Notes: generated by a model from the sequence alone, not told the origin. 38,330 bases of DNA from Candidatus Gastranaerophilales bacterium (GCA_944325115.1 CALUYX010000004.1:1-38330); one strand, 5' to 3'; shown: positions 7,550 to 15,117, numbered from the stretch's first letter. Numbers and translations are program-made.

Positions 7550-8990
7550 CACCGAGTATTTTAAGCTCAAACTCGGGAGAAATTTCTTCTAAACATAAAA
7601 CGGGAATGTCCGTATAAATCTGAGAAATAAGCACAAACAAAAGCTGACGCAGATGTTGAGGTGCAACAAGAACGGTTTTTGGCTCAGATAAGATATCCGT
7701 CAATTTCTTTTTAAATTTAGAAAACTTGCTGCCGTCAATTTTTACAACTCCGCCTGATTCTTCTTCAGAGTTATCCTCAAGCAGGTTAATAAGTTCTTGA
7801 GATACTTCATAACCAAAAATCTGCTTTTGCTCATTAGCATATGAATTACAAATTTGACGAGAAAGCGCAACTCTTAACTTGTCCAACAAATCCGATTTAG
7901 TGGATTCGTCTGAAAAATCGTTTATTTTCTCAAAAATAAACACAACATCTTTTACACTTACTCTTTCTCTTATTAAACTGCAGAAGATGTATTTTAGCTC
8001 TGATACCGATATAAAATCTCCCAAAATTGAATCTATAAGGAAAGAATTTTGCTCTGAAACAAGCTCTATATAGCGGTTCATATCACTATAGTTAAAGATT
8101 TCCTGAACATGGCTTATAGCGTAGTATTTAAGGTATTCAACCACATACTCGCAAGGTGTGATGCCTCTTGTCCAAAAGTCTTTGCAGTGCTCTTCTTCTA
8201 TCCAAACGACTTTTCTTCCGGAAAGCTCGTCAAAGGCTTTTATTGTGTTTTTGGGGTATTTATCGATGTTTAGTTCATCTTCAAAAAACATTAAGTGGTT
8301 TGGATACGCACAAGCGCTCACAACAGGAACGGCATGGATTGAAATTGTAAAAACATTTTCATCTAACTCGGGATTCTCAACAAATTGAACTTTTGGAATA
8401 ATATAACCTAATTCCTGAGTCAACTCCTGACGGACCTTTATTGTTTGAGCAAGAAGATTTTGCTCTGAATTAGAGTTGTTAAGACAATAAAGCTCCTCGC
8501 TTAAATTGATGGAAAGTCTTTCTTCGCCAAGGTTTTGAACCATTTTTGAGGGAGAAAGCAGGCTCTTTAATTCTTTTTTTAAGCTGTTTAGTTTGTCTAT
8601 TTCTTTTGAGATTTCCTCGTTTAAAAAATCTCGCTCTTCATCTTTAGCTGTTTCTAGAAATTTTTTAATTTCTTCAATTTTTTCTCGTTTTTCACGAATT
8701 TTCTTTTGAATATTCAGGCAAAGCTCATAGGGCTGCTCTTTTGAATAGAGCATTTTTTCCATTTGAGATTTAAAGCCCAAAATATCTTCAAACTCGCTCT
8801 CGTCATAGAAATTTTCAACCTCACGCATAAAAATGCAATTGTAGACCAATTTTTCACCGGTATCCGATTCATATATGGAATACAAATCCCAGCCCTCTTT
8901 AGACATTGAGTTCAGAGTGTTTTCAAGAAGAGTAATCTCATCGCTCGGGCATACTTTTATGGAAAATTCCTGACGTGTTGGTTTATACAT
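7542..8990 (-). CDS. Soluble FlhA cytoplasmic-domain protein with DUF4177-like N-terminus
   Basis: The 482-residue protein has three parts. Residues 5-57 (with EGWDLYSI and CIFMREVE) resemble the small DUF4177 domain. Residues about 90-145 are a charged coiled coil. Residues about 152-482 match the cytoplasmic part of FlhA, the export-gate protein that binds chaperone-substrate pairs: ELGYIIPKVQFVENPEL (193-209; compare the FlhA GY-x-x-P-x-V-x-x-x-x-N pattern), VVWIEEEHCKDFWTRGITP, YVVEYLKYYAISHVQEIF, SVSELKYIFCSLIRERVSVK, and the end with TVLVAPQHLRQL and IPVLCLEEI. FlhA's eight membrane helices and its FHIPEP motif are absent, and no signal or membrane segment replaces them. The start is supported by a TAAAAT box six bases upstream (leaderless). 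It may be a soluble chaperone-docking protein, a regulator or a decoy for the export gate; the function is not known. Confidence 0.85.
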   Translation of the reverse strand: MYKPTRQEFSIKVCPSDEITLLENTLNSMSKEGWDLYSIYESDTGEKLVYNCIFMREVENFYDESEFEDILGFKSQMEKMLYSKEQPYELCLNIQKKIREKREKIEEIKKFLETAKDEERDFLNEEISKEIDKLNSLKKELKSLLSPSKMVQNLGEERLSINLSEELYCLNNSNSEQNLLAQTIKVRQELTQELGYIIPKVQFVENPELDENVFTISIHAVPVVSACAYPNHLMFFEDELNIDKYPKNTIKAFDELSGRKVVWIEEEHCKDFWTRGITPCEYVVEYLKYYAISHVQEIFNYSDMNRYIELVSEQNSFLIDSILGDFISVSELKYIFCSLIRERVSVKDVVFIFEKINDFSDESTKSDLLDKLRVALSRQICNSYANEQKQIFGYEVSQELINLLEDNSEEESGGVVKIDGSKFSKFKKKLTDILSEPKTVLVAPQHLRQLLFVLISQIYTDIPVLCLEEISPEFELKILGVI

Positions 8991-9026
8991 ATTCTAATTT
9001 TAACACATTATTTAAAAAAATATAAT

Positions 9027-9281
9027 GCCACGCCCTGCCTATCGTCACTTCAAACATAAACATCCGCAAAAAATACCTCCCTTGCAAAGTATCGCACCCG
9101 TTAACCTCGATTTAGTGCTGCTATGTTTCCATCCTGACACGGTTCACCGCATAATCGCCGCAACAAATCGCACAATCAACAGTATTTTTTGTTTCAATTT
9201 ACATCTAAAGCGCCTCATAGCAGGCTTTGCACCCGACATAAGCTTTCGGTCGAGGGCTTGCAACACCCCGTGAAGCGTGGC
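9027..9281 (-). ncRNA. ffs: Signal recognition particle RNA, large bacterial type
   Basis: Read on the minus strand, the RNA begins GCCACGC and ends GGCGTGGC, which pair to close the molecule. The domain IV hairpin is clear: GGTGAACCGTGTCAGGATGG followed by AAACATAGCAGC, with the conserved GTCAGG / GGAA / AGCAGC elements that bind Ffh. At about 255 nt and with a 5' domain (GGGGTGTTGCAAGCCC, then stems with CGACC and GTCGGG) it is the large type with an Alu domain, as in Bacillus, not the ~100-nt 4.5S type. A run of T residues follows the 3' end. A plus-strand ORF over this region is spurious. Confidence 0.93.
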
Positions 9282-9287
9282 TATAAA

Positions 9288-9296
9288 ATAATAGCA
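9288..9296 (-). promoter_or_regulatory. Extended -10 promoter of the SRP RNA
   Basis: On the minus strand TGCTATTAT, an extended -10 element (TG-n-TATTAT), ends seven bases before the first base of the SRP RNA at 9281. The -35 region is poor, as is common with extended -10 promoters. Confidence 0.65.
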
Positions 9297-9416
9297 CAAA
9301 TAAGTGTATAATTTCCATTATTAAATATTATTACAATATTTATATAAAAATAATATACATGCCGTTTTTTATTATAAAAAGCATTTATAATAGAAATAGA
9401 GAATAAAGGGAAGGCT

Positions 9417-9749
9417 ATGAGAGTTACTAGTGTAGAAGCGACAGCGCCCAACGGCAGAAAGTACGAAATGACAAGACTCGGCAGAATAATAGGCACAGGC
9501 AGTCTTGGCGCATACGGCTACTATAAGGCGCAACAATTATTAAGAGATGATACTTACGTCAAAGAACTTTTGAAAAACAGTGCAGATGAAGCAGAAAAAC
9601 AAATGAAAAGTCTAAGCAAGTCAAGAAAGGTTGCATACGGTTTGACTACTGTGGCAATTACTTCTCTGTGCGGCTTTTTGCTTGGCGGTGTAGTTGACTT
9701 CTTTGCAAACAAAGCAGCTAAGAAAAAAGCAATGAACTCTGAAGATTAA
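9417..9749 (+). CDS. Small membrane protein of unknown function
   Basis: A 110-residue protein with a good ribosome binding site (AAAGGGAAGG just before the ATG) and a TATAAT box at 9386-9391. Residues about 1-20 are polar (with EATAPNGRKYEMTRLGR). A Gly-rich weakly hydrophobic stretch, IIGTGSLGAYGYY, follows. A charged helical middle with DDTYVKELLKNSADEAEKQM leads to a hydrophobic helix near residues 74-95 (TTVAITSLCGFLLGGVVDFF) and a Lys-rich tail. Family not recognised. It abuts the convergent glycosidase-like gene with no bases between the stops. Confidence 0.78.
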   Translation: MRVTSVEATAPNGRKYEMTRLGRIIGTGSLGAYGYYKAQQLLRDDTYVKELLKNSADEAEKQMKSLSKSRKVAYGLTTVAITSLCGFLLGGVVDFFANKAAKKKAMNSED

Positions 9750-11582
9750 TTATCTTTTATCTTCACTTCTGCATTGATTAGCAAATACGCATGTCTTTAG
9801 CACATCTGAGTATTTTTTGTCCATATGTGCCCAATCAAAAAGCACAATGCCCTCAAGGTTTTGATTTCTTATTATATGGATTTGCTTAAGCAAATCTTCG
9901 CTCTCGCCTTCCATAAACCCTACAAAAAGTCCGGGGTAAATTTTTGTTTTTGAAGATGACTTTCTCTTTAATTCAACAAGCATACTGTCAGCAAGATTAT
10001 AATCAGCCGTCAAAACCAAAGGTGTAAGCGCATCAACGTAATTATAAGAACTCCATCTTTGCCAGTTTTGTTGTTTTGTTTCAAGACTTGTTTTGTAATC
10101 GGGGAAAACAACCGCCGACAAAACAACTCCACGGTCTTTTAGGGCGTCCTTAATTCCCGCTACGTATTTTGTAATTCTATCTTGTCTGTATAAATCCCAT
10201 TTATTCCACAAAGAAGTATTTGGTGCAATATCAACGGGGTCAACACCGTAGATACTCTTAAACTCTTCTCTTGCATACGGCGTATAGCCCCAGTTTGAAG
10301 CGGAATAATTTGATGATGAGGCTTTTGCCGAAACCGGATACCTTACATAATCGAGGTTAACGCCATCTATATCATATTTAGCACATATTTCAAGGATTAA
10401 TTTTGTCAAAAAGTCCACTACCTCAGGGTTTGCAGGGTCTATAAAATATCCCCTGTGTTCGCTTATGTGCGCCACAGGCTCATTTGAGCGGTAATTTTCC
10501 TTGTTTCTGTTACCCCAAGCAGGTCTTAGCGCAAGTATATTATATGCATCTTCCTGAGGGAGCTTGTTACCTATATAAAAAGACTCAAACCAAATATGCA
10601 AAGTCATATTTCTCTTATGAGCACCTCTTACCCAGCAAGAAAGAGGGTCAAAGCCCTTAAAATTAGGATTCTGACCTTCAAAGCCGTAACTTCTCATAGT
10701 GTCAGAGGGAAAAATTGTTTTGCCATGGAAATATGTTTCAAGAAATATTGTATTCAGACCCAATTGCGCCATTTCATTGAGCGTGCGCTCAATTTCAGCT
10801 TCACTTTTCTCGGTTGGTCTTACCCACACACCTTTTAATTCATTTTCTAGATAAGGAAGCGTGTAGCTGAGGGCAATTTGAGCGGAAACAATTGCATTTT
10901 TTGCCTCTTGCAAAGAAGTATTAGAGTTAGAAGCACATGAGCGCTTCAGTTGTTTTCTGGCTTTTTTAAGGTATTCTTTAACCTTTTTTTCATCTCTGTT
11001 TGCGTATTGTTTTTTTGTTTTTTCTAAAATCTGCTCAACTTCTTCGATTTTAACCTTAGCGCAGTAGCGATAGGAGTTAATTGTCGTAAAAGAATGCAAA
11101 ACATTATTTTGTGTATCAATTTTAACTTTTGTGCCTACTTTTAAATTGTCGCTAATCCATTTTTTTGCGCTGCCATGACCGCTTATTACAAAGCCGTCAT
11201 GAGGAATTATGGAATCTGCTCCTGTTAAGCGCACAACCGTATCGCCCACAACAACTGCTTCTTTACCAAACTCGTTTGTGAGGGTTCTTCTGCCGTATTC
11301 TCTTTTGTAAATTACAAGCTGATTTGGTCCTCTATTTCCGGGGAAAGATATTCCAAGCTTGTTTGTCTTTGTACTTGGGTAAATAGCGTCAATTTTTCTT
11401 GATGATTTTGCAATAATTCTGTCTTTTTTGGACAATTTTGCATATTCAACACCTGACTCACTTTGTTCCTCAAGCTTTAGAGGAGTTGTGTCAGAAACCT
11501 GCAAAAGAGCGTCTTTTGCAGCGTGTGCAGGCGCATTAATAAGTAATACCAAAAATAAAACTATCGCAAAATATCTTTTCAT
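9750..11582 (-). CDS. Secreted family-10-like glycosyl hydrolase (GHL10/DUF187)
   Basis: A 610-residue protein with a signal peptide (KRYFAIVLFLVLLINAPAHA, cleavage near residue 21). The N-terminal third holds a region with RRTLTNEFGKEAVVVGD and DGFVISGHGSAKKWI, resembling the N-terminal part of phosphodiester glycosidase-like proteins, then a Lys-rich helical linker. From about residue 255 the GHL10 barrel begins: ELKGVWVRPT, LGLNTIFLETYFHG, RNMTLHIWFESF, DPANPEVVDFL, YDIDGVNLDYVRYP and EGIVLFDWAH. Such proteins are thought to act on cell-wall or surface glycans; YngK is an example. I chose the ATG at 11582: the GTG at 11588 adds two residues, and a TAAAAT box (11592-11597) ends nine bases from the ATG. 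Substrate unknown. Confidence 0.88.
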   Translation of the reverse strand: MKRYFAIVLFLVLLINAPAHAAKDALLQVSDTTPLKLEEQSESGVEYAKLSKKDRIIAKSSRKIDAIYPSTKTNKLGISFPGNRGPNQLVIYKREYGRRTLTNEFGKEAVVVGDTVVRLTGADSIIPHDGFVISGHGSAKKWISDNLKVGTKVKIDTQNNVLHSFTTINSYRYCAKVKIEEVEQILEKTKKQYANRDEKKVKEYLKKARKQLKRSCASNSNTSLQEAKNAIVSAQIALSYTLPYLENELKGVWVRPTEKSEAEIERTLNEMAQLGLNTIFLETYFHGKTIFPSDTMRSYGFEGQNPNFKGFDPLSCWVRGAHKRNMTLHIWFESFYIGNKLPQEDAYNILALRPAWGNRNKENYRSNEPVAHISEHRGYFIDPANPEVVDFLTKLILEICAKYDIDGVNLDYVRYPVSAKASSSNYSASNWGYTPYAREEFKSIYGVDPVDIAPNTSLWNKWDLYRQDRITKYVAGIKDALKDRGVVLSAVVFPDYKTSLETKQQNWQRWSSYNYVDALTPLVLTADYNLADSMLVELKRKSSSKTKIYPGLFVGFMEGESEDLLKQIHIIRNQNLEGIVLFDWAHMDKKYSDVLKTCVFANQCRSEDKR

Positions 11583-11667
11583 TACCACATAATTTTACAC
11601 AAAAATTTTACATAGTGCAAAAAATAATATATTATATATAATAATATTAAAAGGAGTTAAGGAAAAA

Positions 11668-12018
11668 ATGGCAAACGACAGCACGCAAACAATGCCCATA
11701 GAGGTTTGTATTTTAACAAAAGACCACGACATCAAAGGAACTGTTCACGTTTCAAAACTTACAAAGGCAAACCGTGAATTGACAGAGCTTTTAAACGACA
11801 AAGAAAGACGTTTCCTCGCTGTTACAAATGCCGAAATTATGGGCAAAAACTCCTCCAGCGCTCCTCGAAGATATGACTTTTTGGAAGTTCATATGGACGC
11901 TATCGTCATTATTCACCCTGCAACTCAGGTATTGTTTAAAGAAACTTCAAAAGCTCAGGAAGATATCGCAAGGTTTAGAGAACTAAGGAATAAACTCTCT
12001 CAAACTAAACCTTTTTAA
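11668..12018 (+). CDS. Small cytosolic protein of unknown function
   Basis: A 116-residue protein with a strong ribosome binding site (AAAAGGAGTTAAGG upstream). The N-terminal 90 residues alternate hydrophobic and polar residues in a beta-rich pattern: IEVCILTKDHDIKGTVHVSK, RRFLAVTNAEIM and YDFLEVHMDAIVIIHP. A short charged helix with FRELRNKLSQ ends the protein. There is no signal peptide or membrane helix. A strong terminator follows directly, so this is a single-gene transcript, in the orientation opposite to the glycosidase upstream. I do not recognise the family with confidence. Confidence 0.8.
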   Translation: MANDSTQTMPIEVCILTKDHDIKGTVHVSKLTKANRELTELLNDKERRFLAVTNAEIMGKNSSSAPRRYDFLEVHMDAIVIIHPATQVLFKETSKAQEDIARFRELRNKLSQTKPF

Positions 12019-12025
12019 AACTTTT

Positions 12026-12052
12026 AAAGCCCCTTTGAAAGGGGCTTTTTTG
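12026..12052 (+). terminator. Intrinsic terminator after the 116-aa gene
   Basis: AAAGCCCC at 12026-12033 pairs with GGGGCTTT at 12041-12048 around a seven-base loop, followed by a T run. It lies eight bases after the stop codon. Confidence 0.9.
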
Positions 12053-12078
12053 TATGGTTGGGGATGTCTGAAAATAAG

Positions 12079-12300
12079 TCAGCTATTCCTTATTTCGTCA
12101 ATATAGTCACAAATATTATCTCTTACCATTGCAATTTTTTCTTTTATAACACTAAGTGCCAAATTCAAATCAACAACATTTGTCGAGGTACATTTATTGT
12201 CCATAGCCTCCATAGCTCCAAGCGTCACGGTGCAAAGCCCTTCTGCTGCAGAGAGTTCATCTGTATCTTTTATAAGCTTTTGCAAAAACTGTTCTTTCAT
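12079..12300 (-). CDS. Small helical protein of unknown function
   Basis: A 73-residue protein starting at the ATG at 12300, chosen because GGAG lies seven bases upstream. A longer frame to 12387 would run through the promoter region of the divergent regulator gene. The sequence is mostly helical and acidic, with FLQKLIKDTDELSAAEGL, then CTVTLGAMEAMDNKCT and an end containing IAMVRDNICDYIDEIRNS. It carries three cysteines. It is divergent from the first Xre-type regulator, a common arrangement for a regulator and its target. Family unknown. Confidence 0.7.
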   Translation of the reverse strand: MKEQFLQKLIKDTDELSAAEGLCTVTLGAMEAMDNKCTSTNVVDLNLALSVIKEKIAMVRDNICDYIDEIRNS

Positions 12301-12361
12301 TTTTTTCTCCATTCTATAATAATACATTTTCTGGTGTTTCGTACCAGTTAATAAATAATAA

Positions 12362-12375
12362 ATAACATTAAAATT
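12362..12375 (+). promoter_or_regulatory. Promoter box of the first Xre gene, shared word with the second
   Basis: The 14-base word ATAACATTAAAATT occurs here and again at 12691-12704, each time just upstream of an Xre-type gene. It includes TAAAAT (12369-12374), ending seven bases before the ATG at 12382. No ribosome binding site is present, so the mRNA is probably leaderless. Confidence 0.5.
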
Positions 12376-12381
12376 ATTATC

Positions 12382-12603
12382 ATGCAAGACGAGAACAAAA
12401 AATTGTTACAGTCGCTCGGAAAGAGAATTTTTGACTTAAGAAAATCCAAAAACCTTACCAGAGAAAACTTTTGCTACAAAAACTTTCTCGACCCTTCTAA
12501 TTTAGCAAAATACGAAAAAGGTCTTGTTGAACCTAAATATTTAACCCTTGTTAAAATTGCAAAAGCTTTTGATATCACAGTTTCAGAACTTTTAGATTTT
12601 TAG
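12382..12603 (+). CDS. Xre-family helix-turn-helix regulator, copy 1
   Basis: A 73-residue protein made of a single Cro/C1-type HTH domain: LGKRIFDLRKSKNLTRENF (helices 1-2), the recognition region with FLDPSNLAKYEKGLVEPK, and the closing TLVKIAKAFDITVSELLDF. It is a paralogue of the gene 108 bases downstream, sharing the MQ-x-ENKK start, CYKNF and the identical end AFDITVSELLDF. There is no second domain, so it likely dimerises through the HTH fold alone. Like its paralogue it lacks a ribosome binding site and has a -10 box seven bases upstream. Targets are unknown; autoregulation is likely. Confidence 0.88.
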   Translation: MQDENKKLLQSLGKRIFDLRKSKNLTRENFCYKNFLDPSNLAKYEKGLVEPKYLTLVKIAKAFDITVSELLDF

Positions 12604-12661
12604 TATTTTACCCGCTTTCTAGCTTTTTAATTTTATGCAATTTTGTAATAATTCTTATTTT

Positions 12662-12675
12662 TTGCATGTATGCAA
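12662..12675. promoter_or_regulatory. Operator candidate 1, TTGCATGTATGCAA
   Basis: A 14-base inverted repeat (TTGCAT-GT-ATGCAA) placed just upstream of the -35 position of the second Xre gene. An identical copy begins 41 bases later, about four helical turns, so both lie on the same face of the DNA. Confidence 0.65.
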
Positions 12676-12702
12676 TAAATTATGCCCATCATAACATTAA
12701 AA

Positions 12703-12716
12703 TTGCATGTATGCAA
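12703..12716. promoter_or_regulatory. Operator candidate 2, over the start of the second Xre gene
   Basis: An identical TTGCATGTATGCAA overlaps the end of the TAAAAT box (12698-12703) and the ATG at 12711. A repressor bound here would block transcription directly. The first Xre gene has only a half-site, ATCATGCAAG, at its start. Confidence 0.65.
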
Positions 12717-12932
12717 GAAGAGAATAAAAAATACACAAAAGCACTGGGCGAAAGGATACATAAGCTCAGAAAAGACAAAAATTTAACTTTACAGAATATT
12801 TGTTACAAAAATTTCATTGAACCCTCAACCCTCTCAAGGATAGAAAAAGGGACGGTTGAGGCTAAATATGTAACTTTAATTAAAATTGCTCAAGCCTTTG
12901 ATATCACGGTTTCTGAGCTTTTAGACTTTTAA
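12711..12932 (+). CDS. Xre-family helix-turn-helix regulator, copy 2
   Basis: A 73-residue single-domain HTH protein, close paralogue of the gene before it: LGERIHKLRKDKNLTLQNI, FIEPSTLSRIEKGTVEAK and TLIKIAQAFDITVSELLDF. I chose the ATG at 12711 because its MQEENKK start aligns with copy 1, and because a start at 12666 would place the promoter box inside the gene. Two copies of a palindrome flank the promoter, which supports autorepression. The recognition helices differ between copies (NLAKYEKG against TLSRIEKG), so their targets may differ. The stop overlaps that of the convergent SIS gene by four bases. Confidence 0.88.
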   Translation: MQEENKKYTKALGERIHKLRKDKNLTLQNICYKNFIEPSTLSRIEKGTVEAKYVTLIKIAQAFDITVSELLDF

Positions 12933-13990
12933 GATACAACCTTATTAAGCCCCTGAGGCTTGTCTACATCTCTTTTTAATTTGAGTGCAATTTTTAGCGC
13001 CAATAACTGCGACACAATAAGAACACCCAAAACCCGAACAAGCATATCTTCGCAATGGGGCATAAGAATAGAGATTTTTTCTTCAAAATATTCATCACAA
13101 TCAGTAATAACAATGCTTTTAGGGTTGTAGTCCTTTTTAATCTTTGTTAGCGTCTTTAATTCAAATTCACAAAAATCACTTGTAATAATTTCTATCAAAG
13201 TATCGATTTTATTCAAAACAGCCACATGCCCATGGACAAATTCGCCCATAGAATAGGCATTTACGTCTATGTAAGATGTTTCTTTTATCTTAAGCGCGCA
13301 CTCTCTTGCAAGTGCATAATTTACCCCCTGCCCCACAACCGGAAACGCAGCGTATTTTGCAAGGAAATCTGCAGCTTTGTCGATGTTTTTAGTTTTATTA
13401 ATAATATTTTGTATGTTTTCTTGCGTTTCTTTGATGTTTTTCATATATCCCGTAACATCTTTTAGCTTATTTTGGGCAATTTTTATTGCACATAAATACA
13501 GTACGCACAAAGAGGCGCTAAAGGATTTTGTTGCGGCAATGGAGTTTTCAACCCCTGCGTTTATGTTTATTTTGTAATCGCACAACTCCCACAGGGTAGA
13601 GTTTTCATTATTTACAATGGCAAAAGTTTTGCAGCCTGATTCTTTTATAATTTTTGCGGCAGATGTTGTGTCATAGGTTTCGCCCGATTGGCTTATGAAA
13701 AAATAAAGAGTGTTTTTATCGATTATTCTTGACTTTTCGCACAAAAATTCACCCGAAAATTCGACATCTGTTTTAACGCCTGAAATGAGTTCGAAAAATC
13801 TTTTGCCCAAAAGTGCACAATTGTATGAAGAACCACTGGCTATGATTTTGATATTATCAACATTTAAAGGAATATCAAGCACAAGCACGTAGTTTTTAAC
13901 ATATTTATCTATCAGAGCAGCAATAACTGCAGGCTGCTCCAGTATTTCCTGTTCCATATTTATTTTTTTATTTTTCTGCCAAAAAGCCAT
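12929..13990 (-). CDS. GlmS-like SIS-domain sugar-phosphate protein without glutaminase domain
   Basis: A 353-residue protein matching the isomerase half of glucosamine-6-phosphate synthase. It has two SIS domains: IIASGSSYNCALLGKRFFE, FISQSGETYDTTSAA and AATKSFSASLCVLYL in the first, and ARECALKIKETSYIDVNAYS and MGEFVHGHVAVL in the second. The C-terminal end VDKPQGLNKVV resembles the GlmS end. The N-terminal glutaminase domain with its Cys2 is absent. Proteins of this plan (AgaS, FrlB, NagB-II/GlmD) are ammonia-dependent or deaminating isomerases, or deglycases. I chose the ATG at 13990 because GGTGA lies four bases upstream and the TATAAT box (14018-14023) would put an ATG at 14017 before the transcript start. 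Substrate unknown. Confidence 0.85.
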   Translation of the reverse strand: MAFWQKNKKINMEQEILEQPAVIAALIDKYVKNYVLVLDIPLNVDNIKIIASGSSYNCALLGKRFFELISGVKTDVEFSGEFLCEKSRIIDKNTLYFFISQSGETYDTTSAAKIIKESGCKTFAIVNNENSTLWELCDYKININAGVENSIAATKSFSASLCVLYLCAIKIAQNKLKDVTGYMKNIKETQENIQNIINKTKNIDKAADFLAKYAAFPVVGQGVNYALARECALKIKETSYIDVNAYSMGEFVHGHVAVLNKIDTLIEIITSDFCEFELKTLTKIKKDYNPKSIVITDCDEYFEEKISILMPHCEDMLVRVLGVLIVSQLLALKIALKLKRDVDKPQGLNKVVS

Positions 13991-14017
13991 AAAATCACCG
14001 TTCTTACTTATATCCAT

Positions 14018-14025
14018 ATTATAAT
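14018..14025. promoter_or_regulatory. Self-complementary -10 box for the SIS gene and hemW
   Basis: ATTATAAT reads the same on both strands, giving TATAAT in each direction. Towards hemW it ends six bases before the ATG (leaderless). Towards the SIS gene it leaves a leader of about 20 bases with the GGTGA ribosome binding site. The two promoters cannot be used at once. Confidence 0.6.
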
Positions 14026-14031
14026 ATTAAT

Positions 14032-15117
14032 ATGCCCAAAAGTGTCTACATTCACATACCCTTTTGTTTAAAAAAATGTGCCTATTGTTCTTTTTTATCA
14101 GGCTTAAAACTTGATTACGCAAGCGTTTATGTAGAAAAGCTCATAGAAGAAATTAACTTTTTTTATAAAGGCGAAAAACTAAACACAATATATTTTGGAG
14201 GCGGAACTCCCTCGTTACTTGAAATTAAAGACATAGAGAGGATTTTGACCTGTTTTAATTTTGATAAAAAAACAGAAATTACACTTGAGGCTAACCCTAA
14301 AACGGTTGATTTAGAAAAACTAAAACAGCTGCGCTCTTTGGGCATTAACCGCATAAGCCTTGGCGTGCAGTCTTTTGATGATAATTTGCTAAAAATTATA
14401 AACCGTGCCCACAATTCAAAAGAAGCACTAAAAACCATAGAAAACATAACCCTTGCAGGCTTTGACAACTACAGTATAGATTTAATTTATGGTTTACCCG
14501 AGCAAGACCTTAAAAACTGGCAAAAAACCCTAAAAATTGCAAAAGACATAAACCCGCCTCACATCTCGCTATATGGGCTTAAAATCGAGAAGGGGTGCGA
14601 CTTTTACTTAAATCCGCCAAAAAATTTGCCCGATGATGACATGCAAGCTGACATGTATGAAATGGCGCTTAATGAGTTTGAAAGCTACTATCACTATGAG
14701 TTTTCAAATTTTGCACGCAAACAAAAATACATTTCAAAACACAACATGACATACTGGAACATCAAGCCCTACTGGGGTTTTGGACTTGGAGCGTCGGGGT
14801 TTATCAGAAATAAACGCTATCAAAATGAAATTGATATTGAAAAATATTTGAAAAATCCAACCGAAAAAAAGCACTATGAAAGCTCAAACCTGCTTGAGGA
14901 GCATATTTTCTTGGGCTTTAGAAAAACAAAAGGTATCAGAACAGATAAAATAAATAAAATTTTTAATATAGATTTTGATAAAAAATATAAAAATCAGCTT
15001 GAAAAATTTCAAAAATTAAACTGTATTCAAAAAACTTTACATGGATACAAACTGACAAAAAGGGGCGTAATGCTTTCTAATTGCGTGCTTTGCGAATTTT
15101 TAGACGATGAGATATAG
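14032..15117 (+). CDS. hemW: HemW-like radical SAM protein
   Basis: HemW is a heme-binding radical SAM protein, thought to act as a heme chaperone and long misnamed oxygen-independent coproporphyrinogen III oxidase. At 361 residues it is of the usual size. The cluster motif is C12-x3-C16-x2-C19 followed by S-F, in HIPFCLKKCAYCSF; HemN enzymes have a fourth Cys (CxxxCxxCxC), so this is HemW rather than HemN. Also seen: YFGGGTPSLL, EITLEANPKTVD, GINRISLGVQSF, IDLIYGLPEQ and the C-terminal HemN_C-like end with FLGFRKTKGI. TATAAT lies six bases before the ATG and there is no ribosome binding site. Confidence 0.92.
   Translation: MPKSVYIHIPFCLKKCAYCSFLSGLKLDYASVYVEKLIEEINFFYKGEKLNTIYFGGGTPSLLEIKDIERILTCFNFDKKTEITLEANPKTVDLEKLKQLRSLGINRISLGVQSFDDNLLKIINRAHNSKEALKTIENITLAGFDNYSIDLIYGLPEQDLKNWQKTLKIAKDINPPHISLYGLKIEKGCDFYLNPPKNLPDDDMQADMYEMALNEFESYYHYEFSNFARKQKYISKHNMTYWNIKPYWGFGLGASGFIRNKRYQNEIDIEKYLKNPTEKKHYESSNLLEEHIFLGFRKTKGIRTDKINKIFNIDFDKKYKNQLEKFQKLNCIQKTLHGYKLTKRGVMLSNCVLCEFLDDEI

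Noticed and set aside
9025-9273. 82-codon plus-strand ORF
   Set aside because: It is antisense to the SRP RNA and lacks a ribosome binding site; the RNA explains the sequence.
13991-14017. Longer start of the SIS gene
   Set aside because: The ATG at 14017 follows directly on the TATAAT box and would lie before the transcript start; GGTGA precedes the ATG at 13990.
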